Shown here one piece after another: positions 52,415 to 64,000 of a stretch of DNA of 64,000 nt. Both the position numbers and the translations under genes were made by a program. Under the pieces are notes generated by a model. That model was given only the letters and a program-made list of their open reading frames with translations. It did not search any database and was not told the DNA's origin. The stretch is taken from contig VJWM01000068.1 of assembly GCA_010909165.1 (NCBI GenBank), positions 310,001 through 374,000 on the forward strand, written 5' to 3'. This DNA is from Anthoceros angustus (taxonomy: Eukaryota; Streptophyta; Anthocerotopsida; Anthocerotales; Anthocerotaceae). How positions within the stretch are numbered: the first letter of the stretch is position 1; the number at the start of each line of letters is the position of its first letter.

Positions 52415-55000
52415 GTGAAAGGCTCTCGAGCTCGGGGCGGGGACACCAGCCAGCGAGGAGTAAGCGAGTGGACTTGGTCGGATCGTGAGGAAGAAGCACC
52501 ACGCCAGGCGGAAGTAAGGGGGAGCGGTTCCTCAAACTTTGCGGCGGCGAAATGGCCACTCGACCAAACAAGCGTACTCCATATTTGGAGGAAGAAGGAG
52601 AGGAGGAGACCTTTGTGGAGGACTTCATGTCAGCCAACTCAATGGGAGGGATCGGTGCACTCATCCATTTTCAAGGGGTCCTCAGGGGACGGCTCTCGGT
52701 CGGAGAAAAGTACCACCCCTATGCCGCCCAGCGTTGAAGGATGCCTTCTTAGAGCAGTTCGAGGATCGACCAAGGGTATGTATTATCAAACTCGGAAAAG
52801 GCGAGGAAGAAGGAGGGGCGTACATCGAAGCGGTTCTATGCCGAGGATCGACATCCACCCATACCACCATGCAGGACGTGGTTGGCGGCTTACCAAATGG
52901 CTAAACACGTCTTCTGGCGAAAGATGTGAGCAAGGCGGTCGGGCGGAGAGAAGAATCGATGCACCAGCGGCGGAGGGGCGCTCAAGGAGAAAGAAGAAGA
53001 AGAAGAAGCAGGGGGGTTCAGATGAAGAGTCTTGGAGGAGGAGATGAGGCGGGTGGCTTGGAGGAGGAGGAGGACTCGAGGAAGAGGATGCCATGGAAGA
53101 AGAAGAACCTCGTCAAGAAATAAGAAGAAAAGCCCGTAGAGCGAGGGTGGAAGAAGGAGGTTATGACACGGTCGAGAGGTTCCGACCCGGAAAGTGGCGG
53201 GAGGAAGATTTGGAGTGATGAAGAGGGTGGAGGTTGACGATCAACCAAGTGAAGGACAAAAGGCGGAGAAGCCTGTTCGAACCCATCTGGTGTGCGGTAT
53301 GCCACGGCCATTGGGGCACTCAAGGCTGCCCCTCCGGACTGAACCGGTGAAATGCGAGGGAGGAGCAATGGGAAGGATGCTTACAGTGCAGAAGCCCCCG
53401 GGCGCGATGCAAAACCATGTATCAGCGGAGGTCCATCCATACACCGCCTGATGCAACCGATGGGAGGACCCGGAATCCTTGGCGTGTGGTCATTGGGCTG
53501 GAACCCCGCATTACTCCAGCCCTGTCCAGGCAAGGTAATGGACTTGAGCGTGTGTGGGATTGTAGCGGGCATATGGCGGTGATGTGTCCAACCCCGTTCA
53601 AGAACAGTGCGATATGCCACCACGGCGAGAGGAGACCGCGCCTCCCTTCCTAAGGCCGTGCTACAAATTGAGGATGCAGTGGCGGAGTGGGAAGGCGCCG
53701 AAGGGACTTGGCAGGTGAGTGGGCGAGGAGGAAAGGCGGGGTCTTGGAAGTGGTGTCAAGGCGGAAGGAAGCGAGAGGAGGCGATTTAAGAGGAAGAAAA
53801 TGAAAAGTAGCGGAGGAGGAGGACACGCAAAGGCAACTCAGCTAAGGAAGGAGGTTAATCGATGACTCTGCGGAGGGGGTCGAAGCCTCCGAGCGTTGGG
53901 AGAAACGGACCACCAGCAACACCTCGGTTTCCACCGGATGTGGCCAGAAGTGGCGGAGATGCTTGGGGAGAGATCCAGCAGACCCGGGGTGGTCAGACCA
54001 CCACGAGGGGGAGAGGACTCGGCGGGCACGCTCCGTGAAGCCACCCACACCTTTCAATGCGGACGATGATGGATCAACAACATTTGGTAACGGCAGGTTA
54101 AAGACAACCAGTATCGGCAAGTCGGGCCATCGGGAGACACAACCACACAAACCCCGTCGAAGGACAAGAATGTGGAGGTGGTGGTGTCCCATACGGACCC
54201 AGGCGTGGTTGGTAGTGAGGGTGTGTGGATGTATCATCTGGATACGGGTCGGAGTCAACCTCATCACTGAAGCCACCGCAGGCGGTTGGGCTTCATCCTT
54301 GAGCCTCACCAAAACCGAGAATGGCGGACATGTCGAGAAGGGCCCGGGAGTTGTCAGTCTTAAGCCACCATAGCGGGGCACCCTACATTGGACTTGTGAT
54401 CACGGACCGGACCTGTGGAGGTCTTTGGGACGTCCATGGCTGGGCCCGGACAAAGCTACACTTTGGAAGGAAATCCACTTCAAACCCGTGGATTGGGACC
54501 CTAAGGTGTCGAGAAGGAGGTGGCTATCACTTGGAGTAAGGATACATCAGGAAGCCTTGTGAGCACCACGGAGGGTATACCTCCGAGGATAGTACGGATG
54601 ATGAAAGAAGATAGCACCCTTTCCCCAAAATCACATGGTCGAGGAGGAGATGGACTTCGTGAGGATGCCTTTGGCGAGGTGGACGAGGAGGTCTTGATTG
54701 CTTTTCGCGGCTGGAGGAAGGAAGTGAGAGGCGGGGCGGTGAAGAAGAGGTCCGGAAAGATGAAGAGGTGGGGACCAGAGTAACCCGATTCACCTCCGAG
54801 CTCTTGAGAGAATGGGGATGCGAGAGGGCGATCCCGAGTGGAGGGCGAGGGTTTGTGACGAGCAGGAGGCAGTGAACCCGGACGGCGTGGAAGAAGTGGA
54901 GGTCCGGCCGAGGCAAATTCACGAAGTTTAAGAAAGGCATGCCTCCGGACTGAAGGAAGGACTTGCATTTCTTGGGGGAGTTTTCAGGTGTTCGCCTTCA
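52415..55000 (+). pseudogene. Gypsy gag region with several zinc-knuckle-like motifs
   Basis: Acidic and basic gag-like pieces (EEEGEEETFVEDFM near 52590, a Lys/Arg-rich run near 52990) are followed by Cys/His clusters. These read CAVCHGHWGTQGC (about 53296), CGHWAGTPHY (about 53490) and VWDCSGHMAVMCP (about 53553). Each resembles the CX2CX4HX4C retroviral knuckle with a residue or two lost. Frames are broken throughout. Confidence 0.6.
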
Positions 55001-55059
55001 AGGTCACGGACATGAAGGGCATTAGAAGAAGTGGGGAGCATAAGATCGATTTGAAGCCG

Positions 55060-55860
55060 GGAGGCGGTGCGGTCAATCCGACAATACAAGCTCAACCCCA
55101 AGTATTCGATCAAGGTGAAGGAGGTCCTTGATAAGTACAGAGACATCATTTTCCCCATCGTCAGCAGTGGTTCGTGGGTGTGGTGGTCCCAAGAAAGCAG
55201 CCGGGACAAATTGGTATGCCAAGATTGGAGGAAGCTCAGCGCGAGAAGGACCACTTCCGATGCCATTCGTGAGCGACATTTTGGACAAGGTGGGTGGACG
55301 GACTACTCCTTCTGGATGGCTACTCGGATACAACCAATTGCACCTAAGGGGTGATGGGACAAGGCGACCTTCACTCTGAATTAGTCGTTTGCCTACAAGA
55401 GAAGTGCCTTTGGGATGGCCGGGCGCGGTCGTTCATGCGTATGGTGACCAACGTCTTAGTGACTTCTGAGGACTTCATGGAGATATTCTGGATGATTTTG
55501 TGTGCATGGGGAGGCGGGACAAACACCTTGGACATCTAAGAAAGTGCTTGGGGAGCTGGGAGACTCAATTGAGCCTACACGAGAAATGCTACTTTGGAAT
55601 GACGGAGGAATCTTGTTGGGACATCGGTGTCGGTAGCGGGGAATCGAGGTGGACGGGACAAGGTCCGGTCATCCGATCTCTCCGGCCGCGAACCTAAAGG
55701 AGGCGAGAGGTTTCACAGGAATGGTGGGATACTACCGGTTTATTAAGGACTTTCGAAGGCGGCTAAGTTGGCGGAACTCTGCGGAAGGAGGAGGTTTGGA
55801 CACAGTCTCGGGAGAGAGAGAGGAGGCCTTCCGGGTTCTGAGAACACCTTGGTAAGCCGG
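55060..55860 (+). pseudogene. Gypsy reverse transcriptase
   Basis: In order and in changing frames: LNPKYSIKVKEVLDKY, PIVSSGSWV, PLPMPFVSDILDKVGG, GYNQLHL, LGHLRKCLGSWETQLSLHEK and CYFGMTEE, then LKEARGFTGMVGYYRFIKDF at the RT/RNase H connection. These match the Ty3 RT signatures NPKYS, LPFIDDILD and SLNPEKC-FG. The active-site YLDD is read only as a degraded ILDDF/ILCAW stretch near 55490. Confidence 0.85.
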
Positions 55861-55869
55861 CTAAGAGGA

Positions 55870-56200
55870 CCGGATCGAGCAAGAAATTTCATGTACGTAG
55901 ATGTGTCCGCTTTTGCTATCGGAGTAGTCTTGAGCGGAAGGGACAATGAAGGGATTATCCGTATACTACTGGGCCGAGCTCACCCAGCGCAATACACAAC
56001 TACTGAGGCCTTGAAGCCTTTGGGTATAGTATATCTTTGTCAAGAAATTCCGACACTACGCTACCGGTGAGTTTGTGTTCTATAGACACACTTTTGAAGC
56101 ATCACGGTGAATAAGGCGGACTGTCGGACGGATAGCAAGGTGGATATTGTTCTGCGAGGAGTTCACGTTGAAGTGGAAACAAGACAAGGCGGCACCAAAA
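55870..56200 (+). pseudogene. Gypsy RNase H
   Basis: RNFMYVDVSAFAIGVVLSGR carries the first RNase H Asp (VDASAFAIGAVLxQ in relatives). QYTTTEALKPLGIVYLCQEI follows, with a lost ER before EAL. It decays after YR. Confidence 0.8.
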
Positions 56201-56559
56201 TCAATTTCTGTCACGATTGAAAAACACGGTGTTGAGAGATCGAGGAAGATGCGTTCCGGATGAGACATTGGTTGCCTTGTAAAAGTACAACCGGAGGAGC
56301 CGGCCGAAGCTACGAGCTGGCGGCCTTAGCGAGCGGAGAAGGGAGGGTCCGCGGTCAGACCTCGAAGAAATGTACCTCACAGGAATGGAGCTTCCATCGA
56401 CTCGTGGACGGAGGAGGCATTCGTGCACTATGCTCGACCCTTGAGAATGTACAAGGTGTGTGTTCAAATTAGGGCGGACGGAGTAGAGCAGAAGGTACTG
56501 GCCAGCGAGGCAGGCGGTCGTCGGGGAATGCACGAAGGATTGGGGGAGGACACTACAGC

Positions 56560-57436
56560 ACAGTCACCACCAAAAGATTTTAGGCAGGATCTTGGTGGCC
56601 AACAATGTATGGGGACACCCACCGGTTTGTGAAGAAGTGTGATGCTTGTCGGGATCGGAAGCCAACTCCCACAACACAATGGCTTGGGTGCTTATGCACA
56701 GCGCCTTTTGAGAAGTGGGGCATCGACTTGGACCTACTCGACCAGCAAGACACACACATTTGGTGGCAGCGGACTCATGCCGGTGGGTAGAGGCGGTGAG
56801 AGCGGACTCTGAGCACGGTGGCAAAGTTCCTTTGAGAACATCATCCGTATGGGTGTCCATTTGGGTGATAGAGGACTCCATTTCCTCAATGATGTGGATC
56901 CGCAATGACGGACTATTTTGGCATCACGCCATGAGCCGGCCTACAATCCCAGGCTAATGGGTTGTGGAGAAGACCAATGGGCTCATCTGCGATCGAATAA
57001 ACTTACGGTTAACTATGCATAGGATACCAAGTTGCCATCCACTCTGGGCTTTGGGGCGCGGAGAAGGTAACCCACAAGCGAACTCAGACCTCTGGGCATT
57101 CTGCGTTATGTGGAGTTTGCGGTACCAGCACGGATTATGATGGAGGCCGGTTGATGAGGAAAGCGCCGCTTCTTGGGGTTTGTCCAACACACGGAGGGTC
57201 GGGAAGGCTCGGCCGGATGCAACAGTAAGAGTGTGGGCATGAGCGCCTTGAATCGGGAGTATGTGAAGGGAGATTTGGCCCTCCTTTATGAGGTAGCATA
57301 TACTTTCGGGCAAACTTCACTTGAGGTGGATGGGTCCTTACCGTGGTGCGGTGTCATGAAATGGGTCTCAAGCGGTTGGATGGGAAGCTGTGCCACTCGG
57401 GTGAGCGGGTGGCGGGTAAAGAAGTACCATGCCTAG
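56560..57436 (+). pseudogene. Gypsy integrase
   Basis: MYGDTHRFVKKCDACRDRKP is the end of the HHCC zinc site, then FEKWGIDL (first Asp), a KWVEAV-type stretch (CRWVEAVRADSEHGGK) and SSVWVSIW. The C-terminal part gives REYVKGDLALLYE and CATRVSGWRVKKYHA before the stop at 57436. Frames shift at least five times. Confidence 0.82.
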
Positions 57437-57455
57437 TGTTGGCGGAGGCGTAGCA

Positions 57456-57469
57456 GATGAGAAAAGGAG
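57456..57469 (+). other. Gypsy polypurine tract
   Basis: GATGAGAAAAGGAG immediately before the 3' LTR start. Confidence 0.7.
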
Positions 57470-57471
57470 TA

Positions 57472-59331
57472 TGTGGGCTACGGACTTCCTTGGGGGTTAG
57501 GAATAAGTGGGGTTTATTTTTGTAGGTTGGAATAGTAAAATAAAGTAGGAAAGGAGGAATAAGCAACGGACCCTCACGGACTAAACAACGGACCAGGGTA
57601 AGCAACGGACCTTGCAGTAAACGAGGAGGAGGCGCTGGGGAGGCGGCCACTTGTCGGTCTTGGACAAGGAAGGGGCTGGGCTCCAGCGATCAGTTCGAAA
57701 ACTCTGACAAAGGAGGAGGAGCGTTGAAAGCGTGACAAAGTCAGGAGGTGCTCCGAGCGCTGGGTGGCTTCAAAGTCTGCCCGGCTTGGTTGGCAAGCTG
57801 GGGCAGAGCGAGCAGTGGGCCGAATAACACTCCACGCCGGAGCACCTTTGCACGGAGTACCGGTGCCTAAAGCCAGTGGAGGCGATTAAGATCGACTCAG
57901 GCCCCATACCACCACGCAGTGCCTACTAGCGCCAGAGGCACCACGTCACCCTCAGCGGAGGACTGGACTTCCAGTGGTCCGAAGGAGAGGCGAGGGAAGG
58001 CCCAGATGGAGTGCGCCTGAGGACCTTGGGGCGGTTGTTCACCCAGCGGTAGCAATGTGAGGGAGCAGCGGAGGAGGCGGCCCGAGGAGGCGGCGAATGT
58101 GGCGGAGGTACACGCACCTCACCATGGAAGAAGGCCAGCGAGGGAGTCGCCGGCGATGCGGGAACCCAGTGGAAGGACTCGGGGCGAGAGGAGTCCCGTG
58201 AGGGAAGAAACCGGTGAGTTGGACCACGAGGTCCGGACTCAAGGAAGACCGGACCACAGGTCCTGGGACTCTCAAGGAAGACGACCCGAGGTCCTGGACC
58301 TGGAAGGAAGGCCGGACCCGAGGTCCGGACCCAGACAAGTCCCGGACCCAGCTGCGGACTCGTGAAATAGGCGGACTCACGGAAGTCTGGGGGTCGAGAC
58401 AGACCTCGAGGTCCCGACTGCAGCGAGGAGGCCCCAGGCTTACGCTAGGGGCGGATGGCCGGTGGCCCAGCGAGGGACCAGGGGAGGCCGAGGAGGATGA
58501 CGTCGTACCCATATGGCGGTTGTGAGGCCGCCGCCCGTGTAACCTCGAGGATTATGGAGAGAGGAGGCCCGCCTCACGGATCATCCGATTGGGAGCGCCA
58601 CAACCGCTATCGGGACGGATTGGACCACCCATCCCGAAGGCGGAACCCGGAATCTTGACCCCCCGGCCGAGAGGAGATGGGGAGGAAATAGGATGGTAGG
58701 CGGCCGTTAGGGCATACCGAAATGGCCATCACCGCTCGAGAATGAGGATGTAAGACGCTCACCTTGGGCGTAGTATAAGAGGAGGCCGCTCTAGTAAAAT
58801 ATCTTCTCTTGGTGTTGATGCCGCGTTCTGCACTTGCGTCTGCCTTCTTGGTCTGAGTCATGGCCGAGCCGCAGCGACTCGGAGATCGGTCAAGGTCCCG
58901 TGTGGACTTAACGCGTGGTGGTGTATGCGGGGAAGACGGCCGAGGACCCTTATTCGTCCAGGCGGTCCAACGTCGAAGCGGGCCGCAATGTGTGGAGGTA
59001 CCGGAGGGTGTACAGGCCGACGAGGAGGCCGGTGAGCAACGTAGAGGAGGTCCCATTGTAGCTCAACCACTTGCTTCTTTTCAAGGTTATTAAATTGTAG
59101 AAGGCGATGGGAGGCAATTTGAAAGCAGTGGCGAGCGAAACGGGCAGCAGGTCCTTAAGCGTTTAGCCACACGGAGCTGTTAAATTGAGCGTTATAACAG
59201 AATTGAGTGTGGGTGAAGTGGACCAAGAAAGGCGAGAATCGGCCTGCGCAAACGGAGCTATCATTCTCTTGGGAACGGACTCATACCACAACGACGGATT
59301 GTGCGCTACCGCTTATCAACAAAGTCGCCAC
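57472..59331 (+). repeat. Gypsy 3' LTR
   Basis: Partner of 50459-52311. It is diverged by many short indels, and the right boundary is approximate because similarity fades after GGATTGTGCG. Confidence 0.7.
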
Positions 59332-59599
59332 GAACAAAGTCACCACAAGATGCACAATCGACAACCGCGATAAAGTGAACAGAACTAAGTGACGATGGCC
59401 GACGAGGGAGGTGAGGTAACCCTGGTGATGGGGAAGAGGGGCAAGAGGAGGGGGAGTTTAGGGCGTAAGTCCAGGGCATGCCACCGCTCTTGTGCCACCA
59501 TGCCGTGGTAGATAATCAAACTGTGGATCCGGTAAACCTCTAGCCACTTATCGCCTGTATCTCTCAATGGAACCATCAATTTTTCGCTTGATTTTGAAT

Positions 59600-60370
59600 A
59601 CCCACTTGCTAGTCACTATTTTTCTCGCTCTTAGGTGGTTTCACCAATTCCCATGTCGAGTTTTTAACTAATGAGTTATACTCGAATCATCGCTACTTTC
59701 CACAAGTCTTTTCTGAGAGGAAAATGCTTGTTTCAAGGTCGAGGTTCTTCGGGATCAGTGGCTTTATAGATGCCGGTGAAGAAGGAGAAATAGGATCATC
59801 AAAGGTAGCAAGGTATCCTGGGGTGGTTCTTTCCATCCCGCAGTCTGAAATAAGCGGTCTAGTTCTCGTGTTGTACCTTGGTTGTTCATCATCAACGGCG
59901 ACCTCTTCATGAGCTGGTTCAGATATAGGAGAAGCAGGCTCATCTTCGACCAGATAATCATCCTCAAGAGGTTCTTGATGTCCTCTCGAGGATGTCCTCA
60001 AGGTGTTGAGGTTCTTGATCGGGATCCGAGTCGAGTGAGGCCGAGGATATGTAGCTCCTCCTCCTCCTGCAGTATAGGTGCAACAACAGGAACAGGAGCA
60101 GGGACAATATGTTGAGTTATGAAATCATTATCATCAAAAGATGAATACTCGGTGTTCTCAGGAGGAAGAACATCATGAGTAGTGTCCGCAGGAGCTCCCA
60201 CTGGAGGTGAAAGTATGTGGGACTCATTAAAAGTGACACTCCTGGCATATAAGAGCTTCCTGGTAGCAGGATCAAATAGTTTGTATCCTTTGATGCCTTC
60301 TGTGTAGCCAATGAAAGTGTACTTGGCTGCCTTAGGATCTAGCTTCACGTGCTTTAGGTATAAAGACATA
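59600..60370 (-). pseudogene. Copia-2 integrase C-terminus and linker
   Basis: SLYLKHVKLDPKAAKYTFIG, YTEGIKGYKLFDPATRKLLY and ARSVTFNESHI are the conserved Copia segment after the integrase core. An acidic linker follows (EDEPASPISEPAHEEVAVDD, YNTRTRPLIS), leading into the RT start. A frameshift falls near 60000. Confidence 0.82.
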
Positions 60371-60481
60371 AGCGGAGATCCAAAAACTCGAAGATGGTCG
60401 ATTGAAGGCTTCCTACCAATAAAGGCTTCATGGTGTCATACCTTGACCGCAAATGTCGAAGTCTATTGATGAGATAGGTTG

Positions 60482-61080
60482 TCAAAGCATGGCCTCCGCC
60501 CAATAAGTCTTGGATAATTTAGCTTGGGAGAGCAAGCAACCCGTGATCTCTTGGGGTTCTTCTTCGCTGCTGAGGTGTATGTACAATGAGTTGAGTTGTT
60601 GAGCTATGCCTCGACAAAAATCAGCAAATTCATGAGATGTAAACTCTCCTCCATTGTGGAACGGAGGGTCTTGAGTTTTCATGAGAAGTCTCTCGCCCAC
60701 ATCATGTAGTCCTTGAAAACCGAAAGGCTTGGCTTTTGTGTTTCGTGATGTATGTGAGGACAAACGAGAATAATCATCTATGAATGTTAAGAAATATCTG
60801 AACCCAGAAAGGATGCGTAAAAATGTCGTGTGGACCAACTCAAGGCCGGCAGGGGAGTGGTTGTGGAAGGAGCCTGGTGCCTTTTGGTGGTGACACAGCC
60901 GCACTGTGATAGGTTCTATCTTGGATAGGGAAGGTGTTCTATAAAATTTCCCTTAGACATTTGGATGAGTTTTTGGCTATTAGGATGACCTAGTCGGCAA
61001 TGCCAAAGTGTGGTGTTGGAGGAGGTGTAATTGTGGGTGGCTACATTCATGCTATGTAAGGGACCCACTTGGACGGATAG
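60482..61080 (-). pseudogene. Copia-2 integrase core
   Basis: FRYFLTFIDDYSRLS, HNGGEFTSHEFADFCRGIAQ and LSKTYWAEAML mark the core and its C-terminal end. The DNGGEF motif reads HNGGEF here, so the second catalytic Asp is lost, and the PQQNGVAER region is scrambled. Confidence 0.8.
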
Positions 61081-61379
61081 TTTGTATAGGCCCCTCTAGT
61101 GTGCCGAGCGTAGTATGTGACTTACTTGTGAGATGGGAAATAAGACAACTATCTCGCATGAAGAATGACTTGCATGCTATGTTCTAACATAAGCTAGCGA
61201 GACACTAGATTTTACACATGGATGGTACGTGAAGGACATGGGAGAGAGAACTTCGAAGAACATCCGAGAACAACCGAACCTACACCAGAGATGGGGAGGT
61301 TGTGATCATCGCCAAGAGACACCGGTGTCCTGTGGCGAATAAGACTCAAAGAGTTTTTGTTGTGACAGATATGTGATGT

Positions 61380-63120
61380 AGCTCACTTTAAATACCAATA
61401 TTGGTTTGATGGCTTTGATGATGCCATGCGCATGAGAGCTGTTGTGGAAGATTGTTTCTTCACTACAACATGCTCAGGCGGCCTCCTTCCTAGGCTCGCT
61501 TCTTTTTCTTGCGTCCTTCTCCATATGGTTCGAATCGCACCAATTACAAATAACTCAGCCTTCTTATTACCTTGGTCAAGAAGAGGATTCACCGCCATGA
61601 ATATTGGTTGGGATTGGGTCGTGAAGAACAGTCCTCCGCGACCTCGGCCTCGACCTCTTCCTCTACCCCTTCCAGTGAACATCACCTGCTGCGGTTGATC
61701 TGGATTCATGTCGATGACTTTGGTCCTCTGTATGATTGCTCCAATCTTGACGCTTAAATCCAAGCCGCATCACCGAGGCTTCATGATTTTCTGAGATGAG
61801 AACTGCATTTTGAGTAGTCACGAAAGCCACAGAGAGGGTGGTAGAGGCGAAGAGTCAAAAGTGATTGTTCACCAACTTGGTGCCGGATCTTCAAGGTTGG
61901 ACTTGGCGATTCGAAAATGCCGATATGATTATCAATGGAGTCATTCTCTCTCATCTTGAGATTATGTATGGGTGGACAACAAGCTCATTACATCCTTAGA
62001 TGAATATAATCAAGGCGGTCCCACATGTCCTTGGAGGAATCGGCGAAACTTGGCGAACCATGGATTGAAGTCCACTCACTAGAATATCTTGGGCCTTGAT
62101 CCTTATTGTCCCATTCTTCTATAGAGTCGAATCCCACATGGACGATCATTGGAACCACTCACTATATCCCATAGTTCACGCCGCAATACTCCTTTCATGC
62201 GAATACTCCATACATCATATCCTTTTCCATTGAATCTATCCTTTTCCTTAAAGCTATCTCCATGAACCACGCTGACGTCTTTGGATCATGTTTGAATTTT
62301 CTTCTTTAGCCTTTTGGCTTCCCAACTCTTCTTCTCATCTTCAAGCCATTTGGCCTTCTGCTCCTCTAGCCACTGCTTTTTAACTTTTTCAAGTTGATTA
62401 ATATCGAGTCGTCAACATTTACTCAGCCATCGCAGTGAGTTCAAAATAGATTAATTTGTCCGATAGGCACTTGGTTTCGATCGCGGTGAGAAGGACATGC
62501 ATTCGAGCAAATCATCTTGGCCAGCTATATTTACGGAATATCTGTCTCATCATCAAAATCGAATCTCCTTTGGGAAGGAGCCTATCTAGATGATCTCGAA
62601 TATTGCTAATTTCTTGTTGCAAAAGGCAAAATTAGAATGATTGGATTTTTGGGTAAGTCTAATGTTACTCTTTATGCAACCAAGAGTTTCTAGCAAATTA
62701 TTCAAGCCGGAAATGAAGGGCCAGCAACCAAGTTAGGAATATGTTGAAGAGCTAATTGGATTGCGTAAACTTGCAATAAATCAAAGAGGTAAGTAGGTCT
62801 CTAGCAAGTCTAATCAAATTCCCTTGATCCGGTGACTTAATCAAAATAGATCCAATGAAATTAGCAACTTGTTTAGAGACTACTTCAAGCTCTTCTGCCC
62901 ATGCACTTTGTTGTTTTGTGGTCCTTCGTCGCTTCTCTTGCCTTGCGCCTTGATCTTTCCAAACTCCTTGTTTAGTGGGATTTGGAGAATCCATGGTAAG
63001 GGCAAGGATTTGATGCACAAATTGTGCATCCTTAAAGCATGATGCCGAGCTTGATCCATTTGCCAAAGGCGAGATCTCCACGCATAGAAGTTCCATTTAA
63101 AGATCTAATTGGAAAGGAAG
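61380..63120 (-). pseudogene. Copia-2 gag region with charged N-terminal extension
   Basis: A GRGRGRGRGRGG run (about 61670) belongs to the gag tail. FKEKDRFNGKGYDVWSIRMK (about 62220) is the normal gag start. Upstream of it lie a charged coiled-coil-like stretch (LEEQKAKWLEDEKKSWEAKR, about 62350) and a separate frame from MDSPNPTKQGVWKDQ to LLTSLIYCKFTQSN (62752-62990) with no recognised family. Confidence 0.6.
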
Positions 63121-63179
63121 CATAGGAGAATGGATGCCTTAGGAGGAAATAGGAAAGTAGCTCTAGCATCAAGAGCAAA

Positions 63180-63190
63180 GCTCGATACCA
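63180..63190 (-). other. Copia-2 primer-binding site
   Basis: Minus strand TGGTATCGAGC next to the 5' LTR; identical to Copia-1. Confidence 0.8.
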
Positions 63191-63456
63191 TGATGAAAAT
63201 CATGCTAAGCTCTAGCATAAAAGATGCTTGCATTACAATGAATATAAGAAAGTACAAAGCCTATTTATAGGCAAGGTGGTTAGGTGGTTAAGTGGTTACA
63301 ACCATAAGTTGTTGTAACCACTAGGTAGTTGCAACTAATATAACAACTAACTACCTAGAGCAACTAATTAAGTAACTACTTAATGCCCTAGATATATATT
63401 AATGTTTAAGTAAGGTGCCCTAATGAATAGTGCCCTAACCTAGATATATTTCATCA
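63191..63456 (-). repeat. Copia-2 5' LTR
   Basis: 266 bp with plus-strand ends TGATGAAAATCATG and ATATTTCATCA. No second copy lies in the window. Confidence 0.75.
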
Positions 63457-64000
63457 AAGCCATGTCTTATACACCCCTCAAGCAACCATGAAGACATTTA
63501 GCAGGAAGCTACTTAGAGAGGTTTGGCAGGATCGGATGAGCCCAAAGATATTGCCCCTCTCATTGAGGCAGAATGAGTAGCGCTTGATGAAACTCCACCC
63601 TTGAATGTTAAGAAGGGCTCACTCAACTTATTGGTAGGAACGAGTGGAAACAAGATAAAACGCCGGCTGCTGCCACGAGAAGATTGAACATGCTTTGGGT
63701 ATGTGCTTCTCCATGTTTGCAGATTGTAGAGTTCATATCTCTATTTAGTAGTGTTGGATGATGACCAACGATTGTTCAGTTGTACCCACAGCTATGCTTG
63801 GAACTACTGGGTTGTGCTCACAAATGTCCTTGGAACCACTCAGTTGTGATCACATATGTGCGTAACTGGAACTACTATGTTGTGTTGGGTTCTGCCTACT
63901 ATTGTGTGAGACCTGGCTGGAATTAATTTGCTTTTGCTCTCTTTAAGGACAGTGTCCTGCATAGAACAGAGGTCACGGTTTCGGGGTCCAATATTACTTG
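63457..64000. other. No gene; degenerate short tandem repeat
   Basis: About 63770-63885 holds a roughly 40-bp unit repeated two to three times, built on GGAAC(T/C)ACT and (G/C)(A/T)GTTGTG words. Nothing else was recognised. Confidence 0.5.

Larger units (their letters stand above)
50459..59331 (+). mobile_element. Ty3/gypsy retrotransposon, strongly decayed
   Basis: Plus strand, about 8.9 kb. A 5' LTR (50459-52311) and a 3' LTR (57472 to about 59331) share TGTGGGC(C/T)ACGGACTTCC starts, the GTAGTATAAGAGGAGGCCGC phrase and GGTCCTTAAGCGTTTAGCC. Between them lie a primer site, gag with zinc knuckles, RT, RNase H and integrase in gypsy order. Nearly every domain changes frame several times, so the element is dead. 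The 3' LTR right end is uncertain. Confidence 0.85.
59515..63456 (-). mobile_element. Ty1/copia retrotransposon (Copia-2), 3'-truncated
   Basis: Minus strand, with 5' LTR 63191-63456, primer site 63180-63190, a coiled-coil/gag region, protease and integrase. Only the first residues of RT are present (WVFKIKRKIDGSIERY near 59560). The rest of RT, RNase H and 3' LTR are missing; the truncated end abuts the gypsy 3' LTR. Frames are disrupted. Confidence 0.85.

Overview
The window is nuclear DNA of a land plant. Pentatricopeptide repeat (PPR) genes of the plant-specific PLS class, a plant PHR2-type photolyase-like gene, an 18-exon plant VPS54 gene and nested plant LTR retrotransposons all point that way. 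The very repetitive PLS arrays, the RLE-type non-LTR element and the DUF7869-type transposase suggest a seed-free plant (lycophyte, fern or bryophyte). Introns are short (VPS54 introns 73-293 bp), which fits a lycophyte or bryophyte better than a large-intron fern. The species cannot be fixed from the sequence alone.

Layout: 1-7.7 kb holds two head-to-head PPR paralogues, a broken one on the minus strand (with an LRR scrap at its 3' end) and an intact 1,021-residue one on the plus strand. 8.7-10.0 kb is a minus-strand, intron-containing gene with an integrase-core domain whose catalytic positions look lost. 10.15-11.79 kb is an intronless PHR2 homologue. 13.7-15.6 kb is a small non-autonomous LTR element with an internal inverted repeat. 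16.4-22.2 kb is a complete VPS54 gene (GARP tethering complex), minus strand, 1,091 codons by manual splicing.

From 23 kb on the window is almost all mobile DNA: a PPR relic with a perfect hairpin; a dead non-LTR retrotransposon with C2H2 finger, RT and restriction-like endonuclease (23.7-28.1 kb) and a second scrap of it at 29.2 kb; a Copia scrap (28.1 kb); and a large element of 32.25-48.91 kb. That element has short imperfect terminal inverted repeats and a degraded N4/N6-type DNA methyltransferase gene on the minus strand. It also has a degraded DUF7869 transposase-like gene on the plus strand, and a later Copia element with perfect LTR ends and a 5-bp target duplication sits inside it. 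50.5-59.3 kb is a decayed Ty3/gypsy element with about 1.85-kb LTRs, and 59.5-63.5 kb a 3'-truncated Copia element.

The host genes (PPR, PHR2, VPS54) read cleanly. The transposon reading frames are broken by many short indels. The most interesting object is the composite element that appears to carry its own DNA methyltransferase next to a transposase-like gene.
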